In this document: piece by piece, positions 27,561 through 35,946 of the stretch | How the letters are laid out: every line of letters begins with the position of its first letter | How positions within the stretch are numbered: position 1 is the first letter of the stretch | Assembly: GCF_018343625.1 (NCBI RefSeq) | Contig: NZ_JAGYPG010000002.1 | Span: 351,270 to 415,269, forward strand | DNA from: Lederbergia citri | Lineage (GTDB): Bacteria > Bacillota > Bacilli > Bacillales > Bacillaceae_C | DNA: 64,000 nt | Direction: 5' to 3' | Translations under genes and position numbers: made by a program | The notes under the pieces: model-generated | Told to the model about the DNA's origin: nothing | Seen by the model: only the letters and a program-made list of their open reading frames with translations | Databases searched by the model: none

Positions 27561-28121
27561 CTATTTTACAAAGTCAATTTTCAGGCTGTTTTGTTGTCTT
27601 AAGTAGATATTTACATCACCTGGCACGTACGAAATAATGGGTTTTCTTATTCTGGCATCAATAACTGGTTTTCTTGTCTGAAATTGAATATCTGTTTTAC
27701 CAGGCTCATAATGAATGATAACAGAAAAAGGTGATGGTACCCAATTGATATTCGTATCAACGGGTGGTGGATTTGCTTTTCGCTTCGCCTGCTCAACCAA
27801 AACATCTCGTCCTGAATGAATATCAAGCATTTCATTACCTTCTCTAGCGACGCGGGCAATTCCTTCTAAAAGCTTCTGTCTTCCACGTTGCGCATTTTCT
27901 CTCACACGTTGAAAAATACTTTTGATATCCATATCTTCCCATGCTTGCGATTGATCAATCGTTAATCGGCCTGGAATTGTTCGCATTTTCATGTCAGCTT
28001 GTGGCTGCTCAATATGAAGATCAGCATTTGGCTGCTGTATCGATTGTCTAGCAGATACTGTCTCCATTCCTATTTTCGCAAACTGGGATTCCATTCTAAT
28101 TTGTGGGATTTGCACGTTCAC
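27561..28121 (-). CDS. yviE: YviE-like flagellar operon protein (DUF6470)
   Basis: A 186-residue protein of the YviE group (DUF6470). The function is not established. It has repeated short beta segments (VNVQIPQIRMESQFAKIGM, ADLHIEQPQADMKMRT, PGRLTIDQSQAWEDMDI) and a C-terminal set (WVPSPFSVIIHYEPG, DIQFQTRKPVIDARIRKPII). It is a fixed member of the flgL-yviE-fliW-csrA cluster in bacilli, suggesting a link to flagellin export or assembly. GTG at 28121 with AAGGGG just upstream is my choice. TTG one codon earlier is possible. Confidence 0.82.
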   Translation of the reverse strand: MNVQIPQIRMESQFAKIGMETVSARQSIQQPNADLHIEQPQADMKMRTIPGRLTIDQSQAWEDMDIKSIFQRVRENAQRGRQKLLEGIARVAREGNEMLDIHSGRDVLVEQAKRKANPPPVDTNINWVPSPFSVIIHYEPGKTDIQFQTRKPVIDARIRKPIISYVPGDVNIYLRQQNSLKIDFVK

Positions 28122-28181
28122 CAAGCCCCTTCATTGTAAATGTAAAGGGATGTCCCAAACTAAGAGAGCATCCCTTCTATC

Positions 28182-29060
28182 TTATCTTAAAAAATCCATT
28201 AATGTCGGTTGAATGATTCGCGCACCAACAGACATTGCTGCAGTGTGAATTGCTTCTTGTTGTTTGAATTCCATAACAACCTTTTCAAACTCAATGTCCT
28301 CATTATCAGACATAATGCGTTTGGCGATAATTTCTTGGTTATCGATTCGTTCTTCCATGAAATCAAGACGATTTGTCCGAGCTCCTAGCTCTGCTCTTGC
28401 AGAAAGCATTCTATCAGCACTACCATCTATTTTGTCTAAGAATCCACCGACAGCTTGCGAATCTCCATTTCCAAGAGCTTCTTCAAGCTCATCCAACATT
28501 GTAAAAATGCTATCATTACCTGTGCCAAATACACTTTCTCCAAGCATGTTAACAGGAACATAAATCCCTTTAGCAAGTTCAAACTCAACATTATTAGTAT
28601 TAAAATTAACTACACCTTCTGCATCAATAGGAGGAGTTAATGTATCTGTCCCATTGAAAATATATTTATTTCCAACTTTTGAATTAGCAATTGATTTTAT
28701 ATGGTCCTTTAGCTGGGCTATTTCTTCCTTTATTGCCTTTAATTGACCTTCATCATAAGTTTCGTTACTTGCTTGCACGGTCAATTCGCGAATCCGCGCT
28801 AGTACTTTACTTGCTTCCCCAATTGCCGAGTCCGTTGTTTCCACCCAGTTATGCGCTTCAGAAAAATTGCGTTTAAATTGCTCGACTTCAATGACATTCA
28901 TGCGATAAAACATCCCTTTCATCGCAACGACAGGGTCGTCGGATGGACGAGAAATTTTTTTCTGAGTTTGGACTTGCGTAAAAAGCTTATCAAGACGACT
29001 ATAGCTTTGGTTTATATTAGTCATGACATTTTTAGCTATCATTCCATTAGTTACGCGCAT
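28182..29060 (-). CDS. flgL: flagellar hook-associated protein FlgL (HAP3)
   Basis: A 292-residue hook-filament junction protein of the flagellin superfamily. The N-terminus MRVTNGMIAKNVMTNINQSY and KKISRPSDDPVVAMKGMFYR are characteristic. The middle has KVGNKYIFNGTDTLTPP, and the C-terminus contains RLDFMEERIDNQEI and FKQQEAIHTAAMSVGARI. With FlgK it joins hook to filament and is exported through the flagellar channel. AAGGAG lies 8 bases before the ATG. It follows flgK by 12 bases. Confidence 0.95.
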   Translation of the reverse strand: MRVTNGMIAKNVMTNINQSYSRLDKLFTQVQTQKKISRPSDDPVVAMKGMFYRMNVIEVEQFKRNFSEAHNWVETTDSAIGEASKVLARIRELTVQASNETYDEGQLKAIKEEIAQLKDHIKSIANSKVGNKYIFNGTDTLTPPIDAEGVVNFNTNNVEFELAKGIYVPVNMLGESVFGTGNDSIFTMLDELEEALGNGDSQAVGGFLDKIDGSADRMLSARAELGARTNRLDFMEERIDNQEIIAKRIMSDNEDIEFEKVVMEFKQQEAIHTAAMSVGARIIQPTLMDFLR

Positions 29061-29072
29061 GGCTCACACTCC

Positions 29073-30542
29073 TTATCTACCGACATTCCCCATGCCGTTA
29101 ATGATTTTATCCAGCATTTCATCTACAACTGAGATCATTCTTGCAGATGCTGCATATGCATGCTGAAATTGAATTAAGTTGGAGAATTCTTCATCAAGTG
29201 AAACTTCACTTATCGATTTCCGGTTATTTTCTACAGAATTTAGCAGAACCCCTGTATTGTAATAAAGGCGATTCGCTTGCTGGCCTTTTACCGCTAGGAC
29301 ACCTATTATTCCTTCGTAAAATGATTGTAGTGTGCCGGATTCGATTTGAAGACCCGTTATATTTAAATCTTCAATTTCCCAATTTGTAATTACTAGGTCC
29401 TTTACCTTACCAAGTTCCAATGCATTTTGTCCGTTACCTTTTTCATTTGCCACAGAAGATGCTGCTACTTGTGAAGGAAGTTTAATTTTTACACTTATAG
29501 AACCTGCTACACCTTTATAATCGCCCGAATCAGGTAGATTAAAAAAGTCCCCACCTTGAGTTCCATTCAAATCGAAGCCTTTTTTATGAACCTCATTAAA
29601 AACTTTAGCAAACGAATAAGCATATTTATCAAGTTGATCAAGGATTTCTGGATATAATCCAGTACCATCGTCATTTCCATATGCATAAATGAGTGCTGCT
29701 AATTTGCCTTTTCCCTCTGAAAGTGAGAGTTTATCAATATCTTCTAACTTAGTTGTTTTTTCCCCATCAACTAGGTTTATTCGGTTTCCTCTAGCATCGA
29801 TAATAAAGACATTCCTTCCACCCTCAGCAATGTCTAAAGAGTTACCTCCATAATGAATGTCAGTCGTTTCAATTGGGACTAGTTTTGACAGTTCATCAAT
29901 CAAACGATCCCGCTCATCGTATAGATCATTCGGCAAATAACCATGAGGCTCTACCTCACTAATTTGCTTATTAACAGAAGCAATTTGAGTAGCGAGATTA
30001 TTGATTTGGGTTACTGTTGCATCTAGCTCTTTTTTCGTATCATTTCGAAGCGTTGTTAATGAACGGGATAAGTATTGGAAGGTTTCCACTACTCCAGTCC
30101 CACGTTGGATGACGACCCTTCTTGCCCCTTCGTCTTCTGGATTTGTACTTAAATCCTGTAACGCTTGCCAGAATTGAGCCATAGCTTTCGATAATCCGTT
30201 TTCACTTGGTTCATTCATAACGTCTTCTATTTGAGAAATAGATTTAGCCAACGTCTCGTAATAGCCGAACTGATTATTTTCTCCACGAAACTGTTCGTCG
30301 ACAAATCGATCGCGGATTCGTTGTATTGTTCCATCTTTCACTCCGGTTCCTAATTGTCCCGGGATTTGCGGACGATTCATCGACGCCGCTGGATATGGTT
30401 TCGTTGTTTCAAAATTTACTCGTTGGCGAGTGTATCCAGGTGTATTCGCATTAGCGATATTATGGCCAGTTACGTAAATGGCACTTTGTTGTGAATACAT
30501 ACCACGCTTGGACGTTTCGAGGCCCATAAATGTAGAACGCAT
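29073..30542 (-). CDS. flgK: flagellar hook-associated protein FlgK (HAP1)
   Basis: A 489-residue junction protein. The N-terminal rod-type motif is MRSTFMGLETSKRGMYSQQ and GHNIANANTPGYTRQRV. DRFVDEQFRGENNQFGYYE and the C-terminal EVSLDEEFSNLIQFQHAYAA with ARMISVVDEMLDKIINGMG complete the family signature. It caps the hook and connects it to FlgL. FlgN, encoded just upstream, should be its export chaperone. AAGGAGG precedes the ATG by 7 bases. Confidence 0.96.
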   Translation of the reverse strand: MRSTFMGLETSKRGMYSQQSAIYVTGHNIANANTPGYTRQRVNFETTKPYPAASMNRPQIPGQLGTGVKDGTIQRIRDRFVDEQFRGENNQFGYYETLAKSISQIEDVMNEPSENGLSKAMAQFWQALQDLSTNPEDEGARRVVIQRGTGVVETFQYLSRSLTTLRNDTKKELDATVTQINNLATQIASVNKQISEVEPHGYLPNDLYDERDRLIDELSKLVPIETTDIHYGGNSLDIAEGGRNVFIIDARGNRINLVDGEKTTKLEDIDKLSLSEGKGKLAALIYAYGNDDGTGLYPEILDQLDKYAYSFAKVFNEVHKKGFDLNGTQGGDFFNLPDSGDYKGVAGSISVKIKLPSQVAASSVANEKGNGQNALELGKVKDLVITNWEIEDLNITGLQIESGTLQSFYEGIIGVLAVKGQQANRLYYNTGVLLNSVENNRKSISEVSLDEEFSNLIQFQHAYAASARMISVVDEMLDKIINGMGNVGR

Positions 30543-30563
30543 CGCCTGTCCTCCTTTTATTGT

Positions 30564-31049
30564 CTATGCTTTTGAATCAAAAACTGATCGACCTGTTAGT
30601 GCGTTTTCGCTAGCTTCACCCTGTGACTTTGTATAGTTGGGCAGTTCAGGTTCAGGTGAGAGCAAATCAAGATTTAAGTTAATAAATTGCAATGAATATT
30701 GCAGTAGTTGCTGGTTGAGTGTATTCGTTTCCTGCAACTCTGATATCACATTGGACAGCTTTACTTGTAAAATGGAAAGCGTATCTTTGTTTGGACCTTC
30801 CAGTTGTTGAATAATTTGCGAAATCGTCGCTGTTTTATCGTCATTTGTTAAAATAGCGGTTGCTTGCTGTCTCTTGTTTTCCGTAATTTGTATGGAGGTT
30901 ACAAGCTTTTGTTCTTCACGAAGCAACTTGTCCAAACTTTTTATATCATTTTTTTTAAGGGCTTCCGTTTTTTCCAATGCTGCATTATGCAACTGTTCAT
31001 GTAACCTAAGCAGCTTTTCCATCGATTCTATGAGTAGCTGGACCGACAT
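30564..31049 (-). CDS. flgN: FlgN-type export chaperone for FlgK/FlgL
   Basis: A 161-residue, almost entirely helical protein (IESMEKLLRLHEQLHNAALE, KTEALKKNDIKSLDKLLREE, QQATAIL, LQETNTLNQQLLQYSLQFIN). This is the FlgN (B. subtilis YvyG) pattern. It binds the C-terminal helices of FlgK and FlgL and delivers them to the export gate. The final 25 residues are likely disordered. A GAGGAGGG ribosome site is present. Position directly before flgK supports the call. Confidence 0.88.
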   Translation of the reverse strand: MSVQLLIESMEKLLRLHEQLHNAALEKTEALKKNDIKSLDKLLREEQKLVTSIQITENKRQQATAILTNDDKTATISQIIQQLEGPNKDTLSILQVKLSNVISELQETNTLNQQLLQYSLQFINLNLDLLSPEPELPNYTKSQGEASENALTGRSVFDSKA

Positions 31050-31066
31050 GTATGAGGTCCCTCCTC

Positions 31067-31504
31067 TTAAGTGTATATGTTTATGAGTAGTCCTTGGATT
31101 TCACCGACTAGACTAAGGATTTCAAGCCCTCTTTTTTCTTTGTCAAGGACAGTATTTGCCAAATCAATCAGCTTTTTGTCCACTTCTTTTACGATTTTGT
31201 ATACCTTTGTACGTCCGCGCCAATCAAGACCACGTTGCTCCTCAAGCTGTAGTCCGTTCTTAACGGCATCATCCATAAAAGATTTGACGAGCTGCTTATA
31301 TTTTTTAAAATCTTCGATTGTCTGCGATTTAGCAAGTTTCTGGCCTTGCGCTTCGATATCCTGGCGAAGTTGGGCCATCCGTTCATAAACGATATTTTCG
31401 CGACCTTTCGCCATTACTTCGGAAAATCTAATCGATTCCGTTGCTTGCTGTTCTTTTTTCTGTACGCTATTGATTCCAGTTTTTTCGACCCTACGCACTT
31501 CCAT
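31067..31504 (-). CDS. YaaR-family protein (DUF327)
   Basis: A 145-residue DUF327 protein. The conserved part is RFSEVMAKGRE, LAKSQTIEDFKKYKQLVKSF, GLDWRGRTKVYKIVKEVDKK and LVGEIQGLLINIYT, all helical. In B. subtilis yaaR lies near holB, away from flagellar genes, and its function is unknown. Here it is the gene just before flgN and 17 bases from it, which points to a flagellar role. The ATG at 31504 is chosen because GGAGTGAT lies just upstream. Confidence 0.82.
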   Translation of the reverse strand: MEVRRVEKTGINSVQKKEQQATESIRFSEVMAKGRENIVYERMAQLRQDIEAQGQKLAKSQTIEDFKKYKQLVKSFMDDAVKNGLQLEEQRGLDWRGRTKVYKIVKEVDKKLIDLANTVLDKEKRGLEILSLVGEIQGLLINIYT

Positions 31505-31554
31505 GAAGATCACTCCGGATTTTTTGATACTTATTACATAATATTGAAAGTTTA

Positions 31555-31575
31555 TTATCGATTATAAATCGATAA
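31555..31575. promoter_or_regulatory. 21-bp perfect palindrome upstream of the yaaR-flgN genes
   Basis: TTATCGATT, a 3-base centre and AATCGATAA form a perfect inverted repeat about 50 bases before the yaaR start. It has no T-run, so it is more like an operator than a terminator. I cannot name a regulator. The flanking 31514-31689 region holds no gene. Confidence 0.4.
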
Positions 31576-31689
31576 CTACAGATATATTCCATTTTACTAC
31601 CGATTCTTAGTAGATTACTTTCTGAATATCAGCACTATATTACCGAAAGCCCAGCCTCCCCAGTTAAGAAAGGCTGATCAACACTAAAA

Positions 31690-32526
31690 TTATTGCAACA
31701 ACTGTAAAATTCCTTGCGGCAACTGATTAGCTTGTGCCAACATCGCTTGTCCTGCTTGGTTCAATATATTATTTCTCGTAAAGTTAGTCATTTCAAGAGC
31801 CATATCAAGGTCGCGAATACGAGACTCTGCTGCAGTTAGGTTTTCGTTTGCAGTCTGAAGGTTAGTTACAGTATGTTCGAGCCGGTTTTGGTAGGCTCCG
31901 AGTTTAGCGCGTTGTTCTGATACTATTTTAATAGAATTATCGACAGCTGCTATTGCATCGGATGCACTCGATGCAGTGGAAACATCAATTGTTTCTATTT
32001 CCAGACTTTTCGAATTCATTGTTTCTAGTTCTACAGTTAAGTTTTCTGTACTATTTGCTCCAATTTGGAAAACTAGTGATAATGCAATTGCACTACCAGA
32101 TACAGAGGTAGCTCCATTTAAAAGAACTTTCTGGTTAAATTGAGTCGTCTCCGCTATTCGGTCAATTTCTTCTCTTAGCTGCTCGATTTCTAAATGGATA
32201 GATCCTCTATCCTCATCCTCCAACGTCCCATTAGCCGCCTGAACACTCAACTCGCGCATCCTCTGTAAAATCGCATGTGTCTCATTCAATGCCCCTTCCG
32301 CAGTCTGAATCAAAGACACTGCATCCAACGCATTTCGCTCCGCCATACCAAGTCCGCGAATTTGCGAGCGCATTTTTTCAGAGATAGCTAGTCCAGCAGC
32401 GTCATCCGCCGCACGGTTAATGCGAAGTCCAGATGAAAGTTTTTCTAAGCTTTTTGATGTGCTTCCCATTGTTTGGGATAGGTTTCGGTATGCGTTTAAC
32501 GCTTGTATATTGTGATTGATTCTCAT
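31690..32526 (-). CDS. second flagellin
   Basis: A 278-residue flagellin with complete conserved ends ([85 protein letters not shown]) and a short variable region (about 140-195) rich in Ser and Thr. It differs from hag throughout the middle. It lies directly after fliS, with an AAGGGG ribosome site, no visible SigD promoter of its own and no hairpin with GGA, so it should escape the CsrA control predicted for hag. It could be a minor filament subunit. ATG at 32526 is preferred to 32544. Confidence 0.9.
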   Translation of the reverse strand: MRINHNIQALNAYRNLSQTMGSTSKSLEKLSSGLRINRAADDAAGLAISEKMRSQIRGLGMAERNALDAVSLIQTAEGALNETHAILQRMRELSVQAANGTLEDEDRGSIHLEIEQLREEIDRIAETTQFNQKVLLNGATSVSGSAIALSLVFQIGANSTENLTVELETMNSKSLEIETIDVSTASSASDAIAAVDNSIKIVSEQRAKLGAYQNRLEHTVTNLQTANENLTAAESRIRDLDMALEMTNFTRNNILNQAGQAMLAQANQLPQGILQLLQ

Positions 32527-32547
32527 GTTTTTCTTCCCCTTCATCGA

Positions 32548-32976
32548 TTAATCGCGGCTTGTAACCATGACGTTTTTTTCGTAGGCGCTTGTCTTTCGAT
32601 AGAGTTCACGCTGTCCATCTGTAATTTCCATAAGCATGGCTTCATTCCAAGCACTTGCTAATTGCTCCAAAATGCTTAAAACTTCCTGCAAAATCGGAAT
32701 GTCCTTTTTCAAATTGCCCATGATCACTTGGTTTGCCATATAGTTATAGAGCGTATCAAGTTGGTTGGCGATTGTGCCAGCTTCGTAATTTAATCCAACT
32801 CCAAGGCGCTCGATGATGTCATTCACTTTTTGAAGCTTTGTGTTGGCTTCCGGATATTTTTGCGTTTCAATGCACTCGATCGCTTCATTTAAATGACCGA
32901 TGCATGCTTCATATAGGAATGCAGTTAGTTGTTGAGGTGTTTTTTGATAGATTAATTCTTTCGTTAAAAAATCCAT
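32548..32976 (-). CDS. fliS: flagellin export chaperone FliS
   Basis: A 142-residue FliS. The family pattern is FLTKELIYQKTPQQLTAFLY, ACIGHLNEAIECIETQKY, and LNYEAGTIANQLDTLYNYMA with NQVIMGNLKKD, all helical. FliS binds the disordered C-terminus of flagellin, prevents premature polymerisation and escorts it to the export gate. It lies immediately upstream of the second flagellin gene. In B. subtilis fliS is elsewhere, next to fliD, so this placement is different. Start at ATG 32976 with GGAGGC 7 bases upstream. Confidence 0.85.
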   Translation of the reverse strand: MDFLTKELIYQKTPQQLTAFLYEACIGHLNEAIECIETQKYPEANTKLQKVNDIIERLGVGLNYEAGTIANQLDTLYNYMANQVIMGNLKKDIPILQEVLSILEQLASAWNEAMLMEITDGQRELYRKTSAYEKNVMVTSRD

Positions 32977-33022
32977 TTTCCTGCCTCCATTCATATTACA
33001 TATCGGATATTTCAATTATTTT

Positions 33023-33319
33023 TTAATAGCTTCTGTCCATTTCCTCAAGTAAAAGTAAAATTTCCGCTATAACAGAATACAGCTGAGGTGGGACATTGTC
33101 ACCTAGGTCAATATCGAGCAATTGTCCTACTAAGCTAGCATCTTCTTGCATCGCTACCCCGTGTTCCTTCGCAAGCTCCATGATTTTCATAGCGACTGCC
33201 CCTGTTCCTTGGGCAACCACTTGAGGAGCATTACCTTGCGATTCATCGTAGCGAATGACGGCAGCAGATGGTCCATTTTTCAAACGCCGATTTTTTTGAT
33301 TAAAATATGATGGCATCAT
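33023..33319 (-). CDS. ylqH: YlqH-like FlhB C-terminal domain protein
   Basis: A 98-residue protein resembling the cytoplasmic tail of FlhB/YscU export-switch proteins (AAVIRYDESQGNAPQVVAQG, AMKIMELAKEHGVAMQEDAS, LVGQLLDIDLGDNVPPQLY). It has no membrane part and no visible NPTH self-cleavage motif, as in B. subtilis YlqH. Its ATG overlaps the stop of the upstream hook-length-like gene (ATGA). Such stand-alone FlhB tails may tune substrate selection by the flagellar exporter, but this is not proven. Confidence 0.85.
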   Translation of the reverse strand: MMPSYFNQKNRRLKNGPSAAVIRYDESQGNAPQVVAQGTGAVAMKIMELAKEHGVAMQEDASLVGQLLDIDLGDNVPPQLYSVIAEILLLLEEMDRSY

Positions 33320-35325
33320 ACTGAAAAATCATACCCTCTTTCTGTAAAACTAGGGGTCTTACTTTGCTCTCTTCTCTCCCCCGTTTTTTCTAAAGGAGTC
33401 AGTCTAGCGAATTGGATTGTACTAATGTTATAGCCAATTTCCGATAGTCTTCCTTTTGCTGCTTTTACTAAATGTTCCATTTTATTTTGAAAATCGAGTC
33501 GATCATTTTTTATCGTTACGGACAAGTTTTTATCAACTGCTGTCAATAAAATGCCGACATCTCCCATCCGTTTTGTTTCGAGTAAAAAGTATAAGCTGCA
33601 ATTTTCCCAATCAATTTTTTGCTTCGTCTGGCTGGATTTTAAAAATACTTTTACGTTCTCCAATTGATCTCGCAAAATAATCGGAAGTGTAAATAGCATC
33701 GTTTGCAGTCCTGAGTTGTCTGTCTTACTCATAAGCTGCTGCCCTGTTAAGTTATTCAATGCCTGCTCCGCTCTTTGACTTACCGCATTATTTCCTTCAG
33801 CTTGGATTAATCTTAGTAAACTATTTTTTAAAGAGGCGTCATCTGTTCGGGATCCATCACCTGAAACGAGGCGGTGAGCGATATCAGAATCATAAGTTAG
33901 CCCCAATCGTCGAATATATTCTAACGCATGGCGCGCAGTTGGTTCCTGCCTTAACATTTGGTAAGGCTCTTCAAATGAACGAACGATCTCTTTTTCGAGT
34001 GGAAGCCGCTCCAAATTTATCATTTCTTTTGACACAAAATGTTGCACTCGCTGATCAGAAGGCTGGAACATCAATTTATCTACCGTATTTCTTACTTGAG
34101 TTACGATTTCGCTCGCTTTCGTAAAATCCCCTTTTCCAAGAAGTTTTCTCGCTTCATGGAGTTGAGAGCTTGCTTGCATCAACTTTTTTTCTGTCCCCAT
34201 GTCGGTATATAACATAAAGTCGCTCTTTAAAATTGCATTGTCTAGTTGTTTTATGACTGCTTCAAGAGACTGCCTAGCTTGTATAGGAGATTGTCTTAAA
34301 AGATTTTCCGTAGTCCGTAACGTATTCACGATGTCTCGCTTGATTGCTTTAAAATCAAGAGCTGCTTGCGAAAGTTTTTTCGTAATGGTCGTGACAATCA
34401 GATCCCGGGATTGTACGGGAATGGTAGCTAAAATCTCATTGCTCATTCGATACGCAAATTCCGCTTCTTGTTCGGGTGCATCATTTTCGGCTAGATTAGT
34501 CAATGTTGTTGCGAGTTCCTGCCTTGCAGCTAATTCCCTGCCTGACGAATGCAACTGCTCTGCCTTTTCTACAGCCTGGCTCAATGATTCAGGAATTTCC
34601 TGCATCCCATTAATAAGTTGCAAAACCGTTGAAAGATTAGGGGTAGTTCTCACTTGTTTCAACGCTTCGCGAATGGCAGCTTGATATGCATTTGACTCGG
34701 AAGGTGCGCTATTTCCTTGGTAAATCTGCTGAGTACCTGGATAAGCTTCATTTCTTATTAATGAAGGATTTTCCATCTTAAAATCCGGATCCAATTCCGA
34801 TGCTAGGTCATGCAACACTGCTCCAAGTGCGCGCCCGTGCAAAGCTTCATGCACTGCTTTTATTTGCTGTGGATTAAAATCAAGGTTTTTCCTAGCCATA
34901 TTAATAATCGTTTCAAGTCTTTGTTCAGGTGTGCCAGGACCTTTTTCTATGTAAGCTCGAATGTTGTTCAATGTTTCTCTATTGATTGGAATATGATACT
35001 GATTCAGAACTTGAATCGCCTGCCGTACATTTTCAGGAAGGGCTGTGCTTGCACCACGATCGACTGTAGGTGCCGTTTGTGTCGCGACCGCTTTTACAAC
35101 AGGGATTTCTTGTTTCATATCCATTACTTGCAGCGTAATTTTTCCTGATTCAGGCATGTTCCCATCGAATTTTACATGCAAGTCCTGACCCTTAACCTGA
35201 ACAATCGCTTCATTATTCGGAAGCTTTTCCTTTACAGTTGCGGTGTATGTTCCGCCTTCTTTGATCGTTACAGGGGTATCGGTTTGCGGTAAAATAGCTG
35301 TTTTCGTTTCGTTTTGAATTTGCAT
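33316..35325 (-). CDS. ylqG: YlqG-like protein with FliK-type C-terminus
   Basis: A 669-residue soluble protein. The N-terminal 80 residues look like a small beta-barrel (GGTYTATVKEKLPNNEAIVQ, KITLQVMDMKQEIPVV). The middle 450 residues are helical and charged. The last 130 (NCSLYFLLETKRMGDVGILL, TAVDKNLSVTIKNDRLDFQN, LVKAAKGRLSEIGYN) resemble the C-terminal domain of hook-length control protein FliK. It is coupled to ylqH, and FliK and FlhB act together in export switching, so a related pair is plausible. AAGGAGA lies 8 bases upstream. It is placed directly after flgM, unlike B. subtilis, where ylqG-ylqH are elsewhere. Confidence 0.72.
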   Translation of the reverse strand: MQIQNETKTAILPQTDTPVTIKEGGTYTATVKEKLPNNEAIVQVKGQDLHVKFDGNMPESGKITLQVMDMKQEIPVVKAVATQTAPTVDRGASTALPENVRQAIQVLNQYHIPINRETLNNIRAYIEKGPGTPEQRLETIINMARKNLDFNPQQIKAVHEALHGRALGAVLHDLASELDPDFKMENPSLIRNEAYPGTQQIYQGNSAPSESNAYQAAIREALKQVRTTPNLSTVLQLINGMQEIPESLSQAVEKAEQLHSSGRELAARQELATTLTNLAENDAPEQEAEFAYRMSNEILATIPVQSRDLIVTTITKKLSQAALDFKAIKRDIVNTLRTTENLLRQSPIQARQSLEAVIKQLDNAILKSDFMLYTDMGTEKKLMQASSQLHEARKLLGKGDFTKASEIVTQVRNTVDKLMFQPSDQRVQHFVSKEMINLERLPLEKEIVRSFEEPYQMLRQEPTARHALEYIRRLGLTYDSDIAHRLVSGDGSRTDDASLKNSLLRLIQAEGNNAVSQRAEQALNNLTGQQLMSKTDNSGLQTMLFTLPIILRDQLENVKVFLKSSQTKQKIDWENCSLYFLLETKRMGDVGILLTAVDKNLSVTIKNDRLDFQNKMEHLVKAAKGRLSEIGYNISTIQFARLTPLEKTGERREQSKTPSFTERGYDFSV

Positions 35326-35365
35326 AATATCAATCTCCTTCCAGAGACAGTAGTAAAAAACAAAA

Positions 35366-35399
35366 GAATCTGCCCACCCAAAGATTCTGGGGCAGATTC
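35366..35399 (-). terminator. terminator or attenuator between flgM and ylqG
   Basis: The minus strand has GAATCTGCCC, a 14-base loop, GGGCAGATTC and then TTTTGTTTTTT. It is a strong Rho-independent signal only about 40 bases before the ylqG start. No clear promoter lies between, so either read-through feeds the downstream flagellar genes or a promoter was missed. The gap 35400-35533 has no supported gene. Confidence 0.8.
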
Positions 35400-35533
35400 C
35401 CTTTTATCTTGGATTCTCGAAATGACGGCAGCTTTAAATAGAGCCATAAAAAGACCCTCTTTATTTGCCGCGTTTCATTAGCTGCTCCTCCTTGAGCCAT
35501 GCTTCGAATCCGTTCGATCTGTCGCTACTTTTT

Positions 35534-35791
35534 TTATTGTCGGTAAAATTTCGCTATGCTTTTAGCAACTTCCTTTACGTCTAATTTATAGTTGCCGTTT
35601 TGCACTTGATTTTTTAATTCCGCCACTCGCATTTCTCGTTCTTTAACGATTGACGGCAGTTTCTGCATTTCTTTCGCTTCAGCAGAAATTTCCACTTTAT
35701 CTGTTTTACCTGTTGTCTGAATTTTTTCCGGTTTATTCAGCTGTTTTTTATACGGATTGGCATCCACATGTCGAAATGGATTAATCTTCAT
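35534..35791 (-). CDS. flgM: anti-sigma-D factor FlgM
   Basis: An 85-residue anti-sigma factor. The N-terminal half is polar and probably disordered (NPFRHVDANPYKKQLNKPEK). The C-terminal sigma-binding helices are VEISAEAKEMQKLPSIVKER, RVAELKNQVQNGNYKLDVKE and VAKSIAKFY. It holds SigD inactive until exported after hook completion. AGGAGGG is 5 bases before the ATG. It follows yvyF as in B. subtilis. Confidence 0.93.
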   Translation of the reverse strand: MKINPFRHVDANPYKKQLNKPEKIQTTGKTDKVEISAEAKEMQKLPSIVKEREMRVAELKNQVQNGNYKLDVKEVAKSIAKFYRQ

Positions 35792-35946
35792 TACGTCCCT
35801 CCTAACTTTCCATCTAAGGAAAAGCGCAGTAGTTGGAACACATTATGTCTTATTATTATTGCTTTAACTACGCTATCTATGTCTTGTACTTTTATTATCG
35901 GTGGTCTACAAAAAAAGTTTAACAGGAAATTGTCGCCAATTTTCTA

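Noticed and set aside
31650..31689. Terminator after the second flagellin
   Set aside because: The CAGCCT/AGGCTG stem is only 6 bp and is not followed by a T-run on the minus strand.
35340..35478. Tiny minus-strand frames after flgM, including MKRGK with a strong AAGGAGG and a frame beginning MALFKAAVISRIQDK
   Set aside because: The first is five codons, the second runs through a terminator and into ylqG out of frame. No homology was recognised. A leader peptide cannot be excluded but is unsupported.
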